Shown here piece after piece: positions 54,969 to 63,376 of a stretch of 64,000 bases of DNA. The stretch's first letter is position 1, and every line of letters begins with the position of its first letter. The notes under the pieces were generated by a model. That model was not told the DNA's origin and did no database searches. It saw only the letters and a program-made list of their open reading frames with translations. A program made the translations under genes and the position numbers. Source of the DNA: Allorhizobium ampelinum S4 (GTDB lineage Bacteria; Pseudomonadota; Alphaproteobacteria; Rhizobiales; Rhizobiaceae). The DNA is taken from assembly GCF_000016285.1 (NCBI RefSeq), contig NC_011989.1:313001-377000 (forward strand). The letters are read 5' to 3'.

Positions 54969-55460
54969 ATGGTATCGAAACGTCTATCGCGTCTTGACGG
55001 GCACCGACGGAAATTTCTGACGGTCATCGACGATACGCCGGAATGCTCCCGCGCCGTCCATTATGCTGGCAGGCGCGCCAAGAATTCCAATGGCGGGCTG
55101 GTTCTGCTCTATGTGATTCCAGAGGGCGATTTCCAGCAATGGCTGGGTGTCGAGGAAATCATGCGGGCCGAGGCCCGGGAAGCCGCCGATGCGGTCATGG
55201 CAAAATCCGCCCAGACGGTGCGTGAAACCATTGGGCTTGAGCCGGAAATCGTCATCCGCGAGGGCAGTGCCGCCGAGCAGATCCAGGCGGTGATTGAGGA
55301 AGATCGTGATATCGCCATCCTCGTTCTGGCCGCAGGCTCGGCCAAGGATGGGCCTGGCCCGCTGGTCTCGATGATCGCCGGGCGGGCACAGGCCTTTCCC
55401 ATTCCCGTGACCGTGCTGCCGGATACGCTGAGCAATGAAGAAATCGACGCGCTTTGCTGA
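54969..55460 (+). CDS. Universal stress protein (single UspA domain)
   Basis: 163-residue alpha/beta UspA-fold protein (KFLTVIDDTPECSRAVHYAGRRA at the N-terminus, ILVLAAGSAKDGPGPLV and PIPVTVLPDTLS at the C-terminus). The ATP-binding G-2x-G-9x-G-S/T motif is not canonical, so it may belong to the class that does not bind ATP. Stress role is by family only. Start ATG 54969; the start codon is about 90 bp after the trpS stop. Confidence 0.82.
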   Translation: MVSKRLSRLDGHRRKFLTVIDDTPECSRAVHYAGRRAKNSNGGLVLLYVIPEGDFQQWLGVEEIMRAEAREAADAVMAKSAQTVRETIGLEPEIVIREGSAAEQIQAVIEEDRDIAILVLAAGSAKDGPGPLVSMIAGRAQAFPIPVTVLPDTLSNEEIDALC

Positions 55461-55623
55461 AAAGTGAGGCTGGACATGCCTTCAATGTAAGACTGCCTCG
55501 GCATCTTCGAGCCGTGGTATAAGATCTTTATTTGCAGCCAGTGCTTGAAGCAGGACCTGCGAAGGTTTATTTTTGAAGCATTCTAAATCGGACCCGGCTT
55601 GACCGGTTCGCAAGGAGTTTGTG

Positions 55624-56184
55624 ATGTTCATTCAGACGGAATCCACCCCCAATCCGGCTACTTTGAAATTCCTGCCGGGCAAGGTGGTGATGGACAATGG
55701 CACGGCTGAATTCCGCGACCGGGAAGCGGCCATGGCCTCGCCACTGGCTGAAAAGCTGTTTGCCATACCCGGCGTCACCTCCGTGTTCTTTGGCTATGAC
55801 TTTGTGACCGTGACCAAGGATACCGCCGAATGGCCGCATCTGAAGCCGGCCATCCTCGGGTCGATCATGGAGCATTTCATGAGCGGCGCGCCGATCATGG
55901 GCAGCGCTGTCGCCGGAGATGAGGCGTCGGACGAAGAGTTCTTCAACGAGGGTGACGAGACCATCGTTGCCACCATCAAGGAACTGCTGGAAACCCGGGT
56001 GCGTCCGGCCGTCGCCCAGGATGGCGGCGATATCACTTTCCGTGGTTTCCGCGATGGCAAGGTGTTTCTCAACATGAAGGGCTCTTGTGCGGGGTGCCCA
56101 TCTTCCACCGCGACGCTGAAGCATGGCGTGCAGAACCTGCTGCGCCATTTCATTCCCGAAGTGCAGGAAGTCGAAGCCGTTTGA
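55624..56184 (+). CDS. NifU-type Fe-S scaffold/carrier (NfuA-like)
   Basis: 186 residues: N-terminal Nfu_N domain (MFIQTESTPNPATLKFLPG, about 1-90) and C-terminal NifU domain (about 110-186) with the cluster-binding CAGC. The ATG at 55624 has AAGGAG six bases upstream; a GTG at 55621 is in frame. It carries assembled 4Fe-4S clusters to apo-enzymes such as LipA and AcnB by family analogy. MiaB, a 4Fe-4S enzyme, is encoded 3 kb downstream; a link is speculative. Nearest iron regulator gene: the Fur/Mur member at 57661. Confidence 0.92.
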   Translation: MFIQTESTPNPATLKFLPGKVVMDNGTAEFRDREAAMASPLAEKLFAIPGVTSVFFGYDFVTVTKDTAEWPHLKPAILGSIMEHFMSGAPIMGSAVAGDEASDEEFFNEGDETIVATIKELLETRVRPAVAQDGGDITFRGFRDGKVFLNMKGSCAGCPSSTATLKHGVQNLLRHFIPEVQEVEAV

Positions 56185-56263
56185 TACGGTTTGGGCGCGG
56201 CGTCCCTTAGGTTGCCGCGCTTTCGATAAATGTGAAACGTCACGCAATGAAAAGCGAGCAGGC

Positions 56264-56953
56264 ATGATCCTTTTGGCAATCGACACCGCCGGCGTTGATT
56301 GCGCTGTTGGCCTGTATGACAGCGATCTTGACCGGATGCTGGCGGCCAGAAGCGAAACGATTGGCCGCGGTCATGCCGAAAAGCTGATGGGCATGATCGA
56401 CGCGGTCCTGAACGAGGCGTCACTTGCGCTTCCCAGTGTCGAGCGGGTTGCTGTCACCATTGGTCCCGGTTCCTTTACCGGCATTCGCGTCGGCCTGTCG
56501 GCGGCGCGGGGGCTAGCTCTGGCGCTGGGTGTCGATATCGTCGGTATTTCAACGCTTGCCGTTCTGGCGGAGGCAGAGCGCAGGCGGGGTGGCGTGGTTG
56601 CGGTGCTTGCTGCGATGGATGCCAAGCGCGATGAGGTCTATGTCCAGGGTTTCAGCCCTGATGCAGTGGCGCTGGATGACGCTCGATTGCTGTCGGTGGA
56701 CGAATTTCGGGCGATGGCGGCTGAGCTTGCCAGGCACGGCGCAGTACGCGTCACCGGTTCGGCATGCTGGCTGCTGGAGAAAGACGTGGCAGGGGAAAGT
56801 GAAGAGGCTGCAACAGTGGAGGCAGATCACTTTCCGATGGAGGATATTGCCAGGCTTGGAGCGGTTGCGCAGGCCTCGGGCAAGCCAAAACCGCTTTACT
56901 TGCGGGGGCCGGATGTCAAGCCGCAGGCAGGTTTTGCCGTGGCGCGGGCATGA
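56264..56953 (+). CDS. tsaB: tRNA t6A synthesis protein TsaB
   Basis: Partner and activator of TsaD in making N6-threonylcarbamoyladenosine at tRNA position 37. 229 residues from the ATG at 56264; the frame opens earlier (56123). ASKHA fold: MILLAIDTAGVDCAVG, then VAVTIGPGSFTGIRVGLSAARGLALAL (the family signature). It lies 80 bp after the NifU gene. rimI follows after 170 bp. The clustering of tsaB, rimI and miaB joins several translation and tRNA-modification genes. Confidence 0.92.
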   Translation: MILLAIDTAGVDCAVGLYDSDLDRMLAARSETIGRGHAEKLMGMIDAVLNEASLALPSVERVAVTIGPGSFTGIRVGLSAARGLALALGVDIVGISTLAVLAEAERRRGGVVAVLAAMDAKRDEVYVQGFSPDAVALDDARLLSVDEFRAMAAELARHGAVRVTGSACWLLEKDVAGESEEAATVEADHFPMEDIARLGAVAQASGKPKPLYLRGPDVKPQAGFAVARA

Positions 56954-57125
56954 TCCTGTTTTAGAGCACGATGGGCTGGTGGGTTTGTAGACGATAAACG
57001 CAATATAGTTAAATCTGCTGCGTATTTTCACCATAAATCCCAGGTGATCTTAGGAATTATCGGGTAATCTGTACCGTGAGCATGTCGGAATAAACATATT
57101 TTATCCTGACTCTGGGGAGGGTCTT

Positions 57126-57623
57126 ATGCTTGAAACAATTTTTGCCCGTAAAGCCGAGTTTGAAATCGTCGCTATGGAGCTGGACGATTGCCACGACGTG
57201 TCGGAATTGCATGGTCAGCGGTTTTCGCAGCCATGGAATGATGGTGCATTTGAAAGCCTGCTGTTGCAGCCCAATGTTTTCGGTTTCGTGATTCGCCAGA
57301 CCAATACGCTGATGTTCAAGCCGCAGCTCAGCGGTTTCGTGCTGGCCCGCGAAGCAGCGGGCGAAGCAGAAATCCTGACGATTGCCGTGCATGAAAAGGG
57401 CGCCCGAAACGGCCTTGGCTGGCGGCTGATGCAGGGCGCGATGCGCGAATCCAGGGTGCGCGGCGGCGAAATCATGTTCCTCGAAGTGGATGATGGCAAT
57501 CATCCCGCCATCAATCTTTACCGCAAGCTTGGCTTTGAAAAAGCTGGCGAACGGCCCGCTTATTACGCCGATGCCAACGGTCGTCGCAGTGCAGCGCTTG
57601 TCATGCGGCGCGATCTTCGCTAA
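57126..57623 (+). CDS. rimI: Ribosomal-protein-alanine N-acetyltransferase RimI
   Basis: 165-residue GNAT enzyme that acetylates the N-terminal Ala of ribosomal protein S18 in E. coli. Acetyl-CoA loop: ILTIAVHEKGARNGLGWRLM; the FLEVDDGNHPAINLYRKLGF segment is diagnostic of RimI. Start ATG 57126, preceded by GGGAGGG. The upstream gap contains the half repeat TTAGGAATTATCGG at 57050. In many genomes rimI sits beside tsaB, as here. Confidence 0.88.
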   Translation: MLETIFARKAEFEIVAMELDDCHDVSELHGQRFSQPWNDGAFESLLLQPNVFGFVIRQTNTLMFKPQLSGFVLAREAAGEAEILTIAVHEKGARNGLGWRLMQGAMRESRVRGGEIMFLEVDDGNHPAINLYRKLGFEKAGERPAYYADANGRRSAALVMRRDLR

Positions 57624-57660
57624 CTCGTGACTATCGAAATTCACGAGCAACCGGACCATC

Positions 57661-58089
57661 ATGACGGAGACGCCGAAAACGCTGGAAGAGCTCTGCGCGG
57701 AGCGTGGAATGCGCATGACCGAACAGCGGCGGATCATCGCGCGCATTCTTGAAGGCTGCGACGACCATCCTGACGTCGAGGAGCTGTACCGCCGCTCCTC
57801 GGCGATAGACGCCAAAATTTCGATCTCGACCGTCTATCGCACCGTCAAGCTGTTTGAGGATGCCGGAATCATCGCCCGCCACGATTTTCGCGATGGGCGC
57901 TCCCGTTACGAGACCGTGCCGGAAGAACACCACGATCATCTGATCGATTTGAAGACGGGCGTGGTCATCGAGTTCCGCTCACCCGAGATCGAGGCGCTCC
58001 AGGAGCGAATCGCTCGAGAGCATGGCTTCCGTCTGGTGGATCACCGGCTGGAACTCTATGGCGTGCCATTGGCGAAGGACGAGCCGTGA
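57661..58089 (+). CDS. mur: Fur-family metal regulator (Mur-type, manganese)
   Basis: 142-residue Fur-family repressor. Winged HTH (about 15-90, TEQRRIIARILEGCDDHPDVEELYRR), then the metal-binding region EEHHDHLIDL with HHDH. There are no CxxC pairs, so the structural zinc site of classical Fur is absent. In rhizobia this protein acts as the manganese-responsive Mur, while iron control passed to RirA and Irr. Placement before olsA-miaB is conserved in Rhizobiaceae. The Mur assignment is by family knowledge, not by assay. Confidence 0.88.
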   Translation: MTETPKTLEELCAERGMRMTEQRRIIARILEGCDDHPDVEELYRRSSAIDAKISISTVYRTVKLFEDAGIIARHDFRDGRSRYETVPEEHHDHLIDLKTGVVIEFRSPEIEALQERIAREHGFRLVDHRLELYGVPLAKDEP

Positions 58090-58120
58090 GCAGGGTAAGC
58101 TTTGGCTGTTCGTGGCAGCC

Positions 58121-58918
58121 ATGATCATCACCATCCGAACTGTCTTCATGCTGGCGCTGCTTGTCGCCGTCACGCTGATTATGTTGCCGCTGCAATTGTT
58201 TGGCCTGGCGTTCGATCTGAAAATACGACGGCTGTTGCCGCGCTACTGGCATAGGATTGCCTGTCTGGTTCTCGGTATCCGGGTGCGGGTGCATGGCCTG
58301 CCGGAACGGCAAAGGCCGTTGATGCTGGCCGTCAATCACTGTTCCTGGACCGATATCCTGGTGCTGAGTTCCATTGCCGATGTGGTGTTCATCGCCAAGA
58401 TGGAAGTGTCGGAATGGCCGATTTTCGGAACGCTGGCCAAGCTGCAAAAAAGCATTTTCATTCGCCGCGAGGAAAAGCGTTCTTCCGGTGAGCAGGTCAA
58501 TGATATTGCGGCCCGCATGGCGGATGGTGAAATCGTCGTGCTGTTTCCTGAAGGCACGACGTCAGACGGCAACCGGCTGCTGCCGGTCAAATCCTCGCTG
58601 TTTGGGGCTGCCGCCATGGCGGTGCCGCTTGCCCCTGAGGGCGTCGTCTATGTGCAGCCGGTTGCCATCGCCTATACGGGAATCCATGGCATGCCGATGG
58701 GCCGCTTCCATCGGCCATTGGTCAGTTGGCCAGGCGATGTCACGCTGGGACCACATCTGGCTGGTCTGCTCAAGGTGGCGGCGGTGGATGTCGATGTCTG
58801 CTTCGGTGCGCCGGTTGCCTATACCAAGGATAGCAATCGCAAGCGGGTGAGCGCTACGGTGGAAGCGGAGATCCGCCGCATGCTGCTGTCAAAGCTGCTG
58901 GGTCGGACGATCGAATAG
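58121..58918 (+). CDS. olsA: Lyso-ornithine lipid O-acyltransferase (PlsC family)
   Basis: PlsC-family acyltransferase; in rhizobia OlsA adds the second acyl chain to lyso-ornithine lipid. About 265 residues from the ATG at 58121 (an in-frame GTG at 58112 and a longer frame to 58022 overlap mur). N-terminal hydrophobic helix; NHCSWTDIL (HX4D catalytic motif), FPEGTTSDG and a C-terminal VQPVAIAYTG segment. It starts 31 bases after mur and precedes miaB. The same neighbours occur, from memory, at S. meliloti olsA. A general 1-acylglycerol-3-phosphate acyltransferase is the alternative. Confidence 0.85.
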   Translation: MIITIRTVFMLALLVAVTLIMLPLQLFGLAFDLKIRRLLPRYWHRIACLVLGIRVRVHGLPERQRPLMLAVNHCSWTDILVLSSIADVVFIAKMEVSEWPIFGTLAKLQKSIFIRREEKRSSGEQVNDIAARMADGEIVVLFPEGTTSDGNRLLPVKSSLFGAAAMAVPLAPEGVVYVQPVAIAYTGIHGMPMGRFHRPLVSWPGDVTLGPHLAGLLKVAAVDVDVCFGAPVAYTKDSNRKRVSATVEAEIRRMLLSKLLGRTIE

Positions 58919-59008
58919 CAGACTATAGAATAACGAACTGTCTGCCGCTTTTCATTGGGATGATGCGGCACTCTTTGCTAATGCCGATCATTGGTATAAA
59001 AGCGCGCC

Positions 59009-60442
59009 ATGACCCAGGAAATTTCAAGCCTTTCAGCATCGGTAGAGCCGGTGTCCGCCATGGTTGAACATGCCTCTGCCCAGCAAAAGCCTGCGCCGCA
59101 GAAGAAGGTGTTCATCAAGACCTATGGCTGTCAGATGAATGTCTATGACAGCAGTCGCATGGCCGATGCGCTGGTGGCTGAAGGCTATCAATCGACCGAG
59201 GATATGGAGGAGGCCAGCCTCGTGCTGCTCAATACCTGTCATATCCGTGAAAAGGCCGCCGACAAGGTCTATTCGGCGCTGGGACGGCTGCGTGAAATGA
59301 AAAAGATTCGCGCCGCAAGAGGCGAGGAATTCATGATCGGCGTGGCCGGTTGCGTCGCCCAGGCCGAAGGCGAGGAAATCGTTCGCCGCGAACCGGGCGT
59401 CGATGTCGTTGTCGGTCCGCAGACCTATCACCGCCTACCGCAGGCCTTGAGGCGGGCGCGGGGCGGAGAGCGGGTGGTCGATACCGATTATGCCGTGGAA
59501 GATAAGTTCGAACATCTGCCCGATCCAACGAAGATCGCCGGCAAGCGCCGAATGATCACGGCGTTTCTGACCGTGCAGGAAGGCTGCGATAAATTCTGCA
59601 CCTTCTGTGTCGTGCCCTATACCCGTGGGTCCGAGGTTTCCCGGCCGCTTGCTCAATTGTTGGGCGAGGCGCAGAGGCTGGTGGAAAGCGGTGTGCGCGA
59701 AATCACTTTGCTGGGCCAGAACGTCAATGCCTGGCACGGCAAGGGGCCGGATGGGCGTGAGATGGGTCTGGGCGATCTTCTTTACAAGCTTGCCGAAATT
59801 CCGGGTCTTGCCCGGCTACGCTACACCACCAGCCATCCGCGTGACATGGACGAGCGGCTGATCGAGGCGCATCGCGATCTGCGCATGTTGATGCCTTATC
59901 TGCATCTGCCGGTACAATCGGGTTCCGACCGGATCCTGAAAGCGATGAACCGCCGGCATAAGGCTGCGGATTATATTGCTCTCGTCGATCGTATCCGGGA
60001 GGCGCGGCCTGACATCGCCATATCAGGCGATTTCATCGTCGGTTTTCCCGGCGAAACCGACGCGGATTTCGAAGACACAATGAAATTGGTCGAGCGGATC
60101 GGCTATGCACAGGCCTTTTCGTTCAAATATTCGCCACGTCCAGGCACGCCTGGCGCCGACATGCCCGACCATGTGGCCGAGGACGTCAAGACTGAACGAC
60201 TGGCTCGATTGCAGGAACTGTTGTTAAAACAACAGCATGACTTTGCCCGCTCGCTGGTGGGGCAGACCATGGACCTGCTTCTGGAAAAGCCGGGCCGGAT
60301 GCCGGGACAGATTATTGGCCGGTCTCCGTGGTTGCAGTCTGTGAATGTTGATGCAAAACCTTCGCAAATAGGCGACATTATTCAGGTACGAATCACGGAT
60401 ATCGGCCCAAACAGCTTGTTTGCCGAGGTGGCAGAGAGTTAG
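59009..60442 (+). CDS. miaB: tRNA-2-methylthio-N6-dimethylallyladenosine synthase MiaB
   Basis: Radical-SAM methylthiotransferase acting on A37 of tRNAs reading UNN codons. 477 residues with an N-terminal extension of about 30 before [17 protein letters not shown] (UPF0004 cluster Cys). Second cluster Cys are in NTCHIREKA and VAGCVAQ. The radical-SAM motif is [14 protein letters not shown] and the TRAM domain is C-terminal (about 385-455). Start ATG 59009. It begins a rightward run with phoH, ybeY and corC. Confidence 0.95.
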   Translation: MTQEISSLSASVEPVSAMVEHASAQQKPAPQKKVFIKTYGCQMNVYDSSRMADALVAEGYQSTEDMEEASLVLLNTCHIREKAADKVYSALGRLREMKKIRAARGEEFMIGVAGCVAQAEGEEIVRREPGVDVVVGPQTYHRLPQALRRARGGERVVDTDYAVEDKFEHLPDPTKIAGKRRMITAFLTVQEGCDKFCTFCVVPYTRGSEVSRPLAQLLGEAQRLVESGVREITLLGQNVNAWHGKGPDGREMGLGDLLYKLAEIPGLARLRYTTSHPRDMDERLIEAHRDLRMLMPYLHLPVQSGSDRILKAMNRRHKAADYIALVDRIREARPDIAISGDFIVGFPGETDADFEDTMKLVERIGYAQAFSFKYSPRPGTPGADMPDHVAEDVKTERLARLQELLLKQQHDFARSLVGQTMDLLLEKPGRMPGQIIGRSPWLQSVNVDAKPSQIGDIIQVRITDIGPNSLFAEVAES

Positions 60443-60483
60443 AGTGAGGGCAGGGACTGAATTCCGATAGGGAGCCTGATCGC

Positions 60484-61557
60484 TTGAACGCAACAGAAGT
60501 GGTAACCTCACCCTCGCGCAACACCAAAACCGCCGCGACCGACGCCAATCACTTCATCTTGACGTTCGAGAACAACCGGCATGCCAGCGAGCTTTTCGGC
60601 CAGTTCGAACAAAACCTGAAGTTGCTGGAGCAGCGGCTGAATATCAAAGCCAGTGCGCGCGGCAATTCCGTGTCCATCTCCGGCGACATCATGGCCACCA
60701 ACCAGGCGCGCCGGGCGCTCGATTTCCTCTATGCCAGGCTGCAAAGCGGCGGCAGCGTCGAAGCTTCTGACGTGGAAGGCGCGATCCGCATGGCGGTGGC
60801 CGCCGACGACCAGCTGACCTTGCCGACGCTGGAGCGCAAGGCCAAGCTCAGCATGGCGCAGATTTCCACCCGCAAGAAAACCATTGTTGCCCGCACACCG
60901 ACCCAGGATGCCTATATGCGGGCGCTGGAACGGTCCGAACTGGTGTTCGGTACTGGCCCGGCTGGCACCGGCAAGACCTATCTGGCCGTGGCGCAGGCCG
61001 CGCAATTGCTGGAACGTGGCGCCGTCGACAAGATCATCCTGTCGCGCCCGGCGGTCGAGGCGGGCGAACGGCTGGGCTTCCTGCCCGGCGATATGAAGGA
61101 AAAGGTCGATCCTTACCTGCGGCCGCTCTACGACGCCCTCTATGATATGATGCTGGGCGACAAGGTGGAGCGGGCGATTACCGCGGGCGTAATCGAAATT
61201 GCCCCGCTGGCTTTCATGCGCGGGCGCACGCTGGCCAATGCCGCTATCATTCTTGATGAAGCACAGAACACCACATCCATGCAGATGAAGATGTTTCTGA
61301 CGCGGCTTGGCGAAAATTCCCGGATGATCATTACCGGCGACCCGAGCCAGGTGGACCTGCCGCGCGGTGTAAAATCCGGTCTGGTTGAGGCCTTGGATAT
61401 TCTGGCTGGCGTGGAAGGCGTCTCTTTCGTGCGCTTCAAGGATGTCGATGTTGTGCGTCACCCGCTTGTCGGGCGGATCGTCAGGGCCTATGATGCCCAA
61501 TATGCGCAGCCTGAGCCTCACTATACGCAGCCTCTCGAAGGCGAGAAGCCGGAATAA
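60484..61557 (+). CDS. PhoH-like P-loop ATPase (YbeZ)
   Basis: 357 residues. Starts with TTG at 60484 (conserved N-terminus expected: M-N-A-T-E-V); no ATG occurs near. PhoH domain: Walker A GPAGTGKTYLAVAQA near residue 155, catalytic region LSRPAVEAGERLGFLPGD, Walker B AIILDEAQNTT and the GDPSQVDLP sensor. The pairing PhoH then YbeY is nearly universal and linked to rRNA processing/quality control; the biochemical role of PhoH is incompletely known. It is 36 bp before ybeY. Confidence 0.93.
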   Translation: MNATEVVTSPSRNTKTAATDANHFILTFENNRHASELFGQFEQNLKLLEQRLNIKASARGNSVSISGDIMATNQARRALDFLYARLQSGGSVEASDVEGAIRMAVAADDQLTLPTLERKAKLSMAQISTRKKTIVARTPTQDAYMRALERSELVFGTGPAGTGKTYLAVAQAAQLLERGAVDKIILSRPAVEAGERLGFLPGDMKEKVDPYLRPLYDALYDMMLGDKVERAITAGVIEIAPLAFMRGRTLANAAIILDEAQNTTSMQMKMFLTRLGENSRMIITGDPSQVDLPRGVKSGLVEALDILAGVEGVSFVRFKDVDVVRHPLVGRIVRAYDAQYAQPEPHYTQPLEGEKPE

Positions 61558-61593
61558 ACTGTTGCTGTGTCCTTGGTTGAGTACGTGTGATTG

Positions 61594-62097
61594 ATGAAGA
61601 AACTTGACGTTCAGATCGCTATCGAGGCCGATGGCTGGCCGGATGAGGCGGAACTCGAGGCGTTGAGCACACGGATTTTGGACCATGCGGCGGATTTCAT
61701 TGCTGCTGAAGGCCAGCCTTTTGCCCCGATGCCTGCAGAGGTCTCTCTGGTCTTCACCGGGGATACCGAGATCCAGGCGATCAACAGCGAATGGCGCGGA
61801 CAGGACAAGCCAACCAATGTCCTGTCCTTTCCGGCCTATCCGATAGAGCCCGGCGATAAGCCGGGACCGATGCTGGGCGATATCGTCATTGCCCGCCAGA
61901 CTGTGGAGCGGGAAGCGGCGGAGCTGGAGAAAACGATTACGGACCATCTGACGCATTTGATGGTCCATGGATTCCTCCACCTTTTCGGTTATGATCACAT
62001 GACCGAGGATGAGGCGGAGGAGATGGAGGGACTGGAGACTCGCATTTTGGCCGGTCTTGGCTTATCTGATCCTTATGCGGGTCAAGTCCCGGTTTGA
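61594..62097 (+). CDS. ybeY: Endoribonuclease YbeY (rRNA maturation factor)
   Basis: 167-residue metalloprotein for 16S rRNA 3'-end maturation and 70S quality control. Zinc site HGFLHLFGYDH near the C-terminus (H-G-x-L-H-L-x-G-Y-D-H). The N-terminal ELEALSTRILDHA and the LVFTGDTEIQAINSEWRGQDKPTNVLSFP core are standard. The ATG at 61594 is used (a TTG at 61591 is in frame). It sits between phoH and corC, the typical order. Confidence 0.95.
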   Translation: MKKLDVQIAIEADGWPDEAELEALSTRILDHAADFIAAEGQPFAPMPAEVSLVFTGDTEIQAINSEWRGQDKPTNVLSFPAYPIEPGDKPGPMLGDIVIARQTVEREAAELEKTITDHLTHLMVHGFLHLFGYDHMTEDEAEEMEGLETRILAGLGLSDPYAGQVPV

Positions 62098-62109
62098 TAG
62101 AACGGTAAA

Positions 62110-63147
62110 ATGAGCGATTTTTCGACACGATCGGCCAGTGAGGCCACGAAGGAGCAGGACGGCTCCTCCTCCGAAGAGGGGTCTAGTCCGCAGCGAAGTT
62201 CCGCGGCCCACAAGCCGCAATCATCTTTCTGGGCGCGGGCCGCCCGGATCTTGAAACCCGCCGGCGGCAATCTGCGTGAGGATATCGCCGACGCGCTGAT
62301 GTCCGACAGGGCCGCTGAGGAGGCCTTTTCCGCCGAAGAGCGGGCGATGTTGCACAATATCCTGCGCTTTCGCGAAGTGCGCGTCGAAGATGTCATGGTG
62401 CCGCGCTCCGATATCCATGCTGTCGATGTCGAGACCAGCATTGGCGAATTGATGACCCTGTTCCAGCAAACCGGCCATTCGCGCATGCCGGTCTATTGCG
62501 ACACGCTGGATGATCCACGCGGCATGGTGCATATCCGCGATCTTCTCTCCTATATCACCCTGAAGGCGCTGAACGGCAACGGCCTCGACCTCGCCTGCGT
62601 CGATCTTGGCGTGACGCTGGAGGAGGCTGGCATCATCCGCTCCATCCTGTTCGTGCCACCGTCCATGCAAGCCTCCGACCTTCTGGCCCGTATGCAGGCT
62701 GCCCGCACCCAGATGGCGCTGGTGATCGACGAATATGGCGGCACCGATGGCCTGGTTTCGCATGAAGATATCGTCGAAATGGTGGTTGGCGACATTGAAG
62801 ACGAGCACGACAAGGAAGAGGCGCTGGTCACCCGCGTCTCACAGGATGTCTATCTGGCCGATGCCCGCATCGAACTTGAGGAAATCGCCGAGGTGATCGG
62901 TCCTGATTTCGATATCAGTGCGGAAATCGATGAAGTCGATACTCTGGGCGGATTGCTCTCCACCGCGATTGGCCGGGTGCCGCAGCGTGGTGAAGTGGTG
63001 CAGGCGGTGGCGGGCTTCGAGCTACATATTCTCGATGCCGATCCGCGAAGAGTGAAGAAGGTCCGTATCACCCGCATGGCACCAATTGCCAAGCGCCTGC
63101 AGGAAGGCGCCGATTTGCAGACAGTCGGATCCGGGCAGGGTAAGTAG
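62110..63147 (+). CDS. CorC/HlyC-family protein with paired CBS domains
   Basis: 345 residues: an unusually long, low-complexity Ser/Glu N-terminus (1-45), then HCC-type region LRFREVRVEDVMVPRSDIHAVD, two CBS domains (about 90-220) and a C-terminal CorC_HlyC domain (LEEIAEVIGPDF... to RVTR-like end). There is no DUF21 membrane domain, so it is the soluble CorC type, whose E. coli homologue is tied to magnesium/cobalt efflux. It is 12 bp after ybeY. The hemolysin label in databases is historical. Confidence 0.88.
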   Translation: MSDFSTRSASEATKEQDGSSSEEGSSPQRSSAAHKPQSSFWARAARILKPAGGNLREDIADALMSDRAAEEAFSAEERAMLHNILRFREVRVEDVMVPRSDIHAVDVETSIGELMTLFQQTGHSRMPVYCDTLDDPRGMVHIRDLLSYITLKALNGNGLDLACVDLGVTLEEAGIIRSILFVPPSMQASDLLARMQAARTQMALVIDEYGGTDGLVSHEDIVEMVVGDIEDEHDKEEALVTRVSQDVYLADARIELEEIAEVIGPDFDISAEIDEVDTLGGLLSTAIGRVPQRGEVVQAVAGFELHILDADPRRVKKVRITRMAPIAKRLQEGADLQTVGSGQGK

Positions 63148-63180
63148 CGGGCATGTAGCCCATCACCTATGGTTAAAGAC

Positions 63181-63213
63181 GAGGCGGCAGTTTGTAAAAA
63201 GAACTGCCGCCTC
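63181..63213 (+). terminator. Hairpin after corC
   Basis: A perfect 12-bp stem, GAGGCGGCAGTT (63181-63192) with AACTGCCGCCTC (63202-63213), loop 9 nt, then TTCGATTCTTG. No strong T-run, so it may terminate only partly between corC and lnt. Confidence 0.6.
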
Positions 63214-63376
63214 TTCGATTCTTGCAGGCAGGGTTGTGGCAGCGTCTTGCCCTTTGTCGTAAATTTGAAGTGCTATACGAACTGGCCTTGAAAAGGGCAG
63301 CCCGTATTCCGTTTTCAAGTATCTCAAGCATTTGAGGTCTTTGAAATTATGCAATAGCAAGGTCTTGGGGGCGAAG

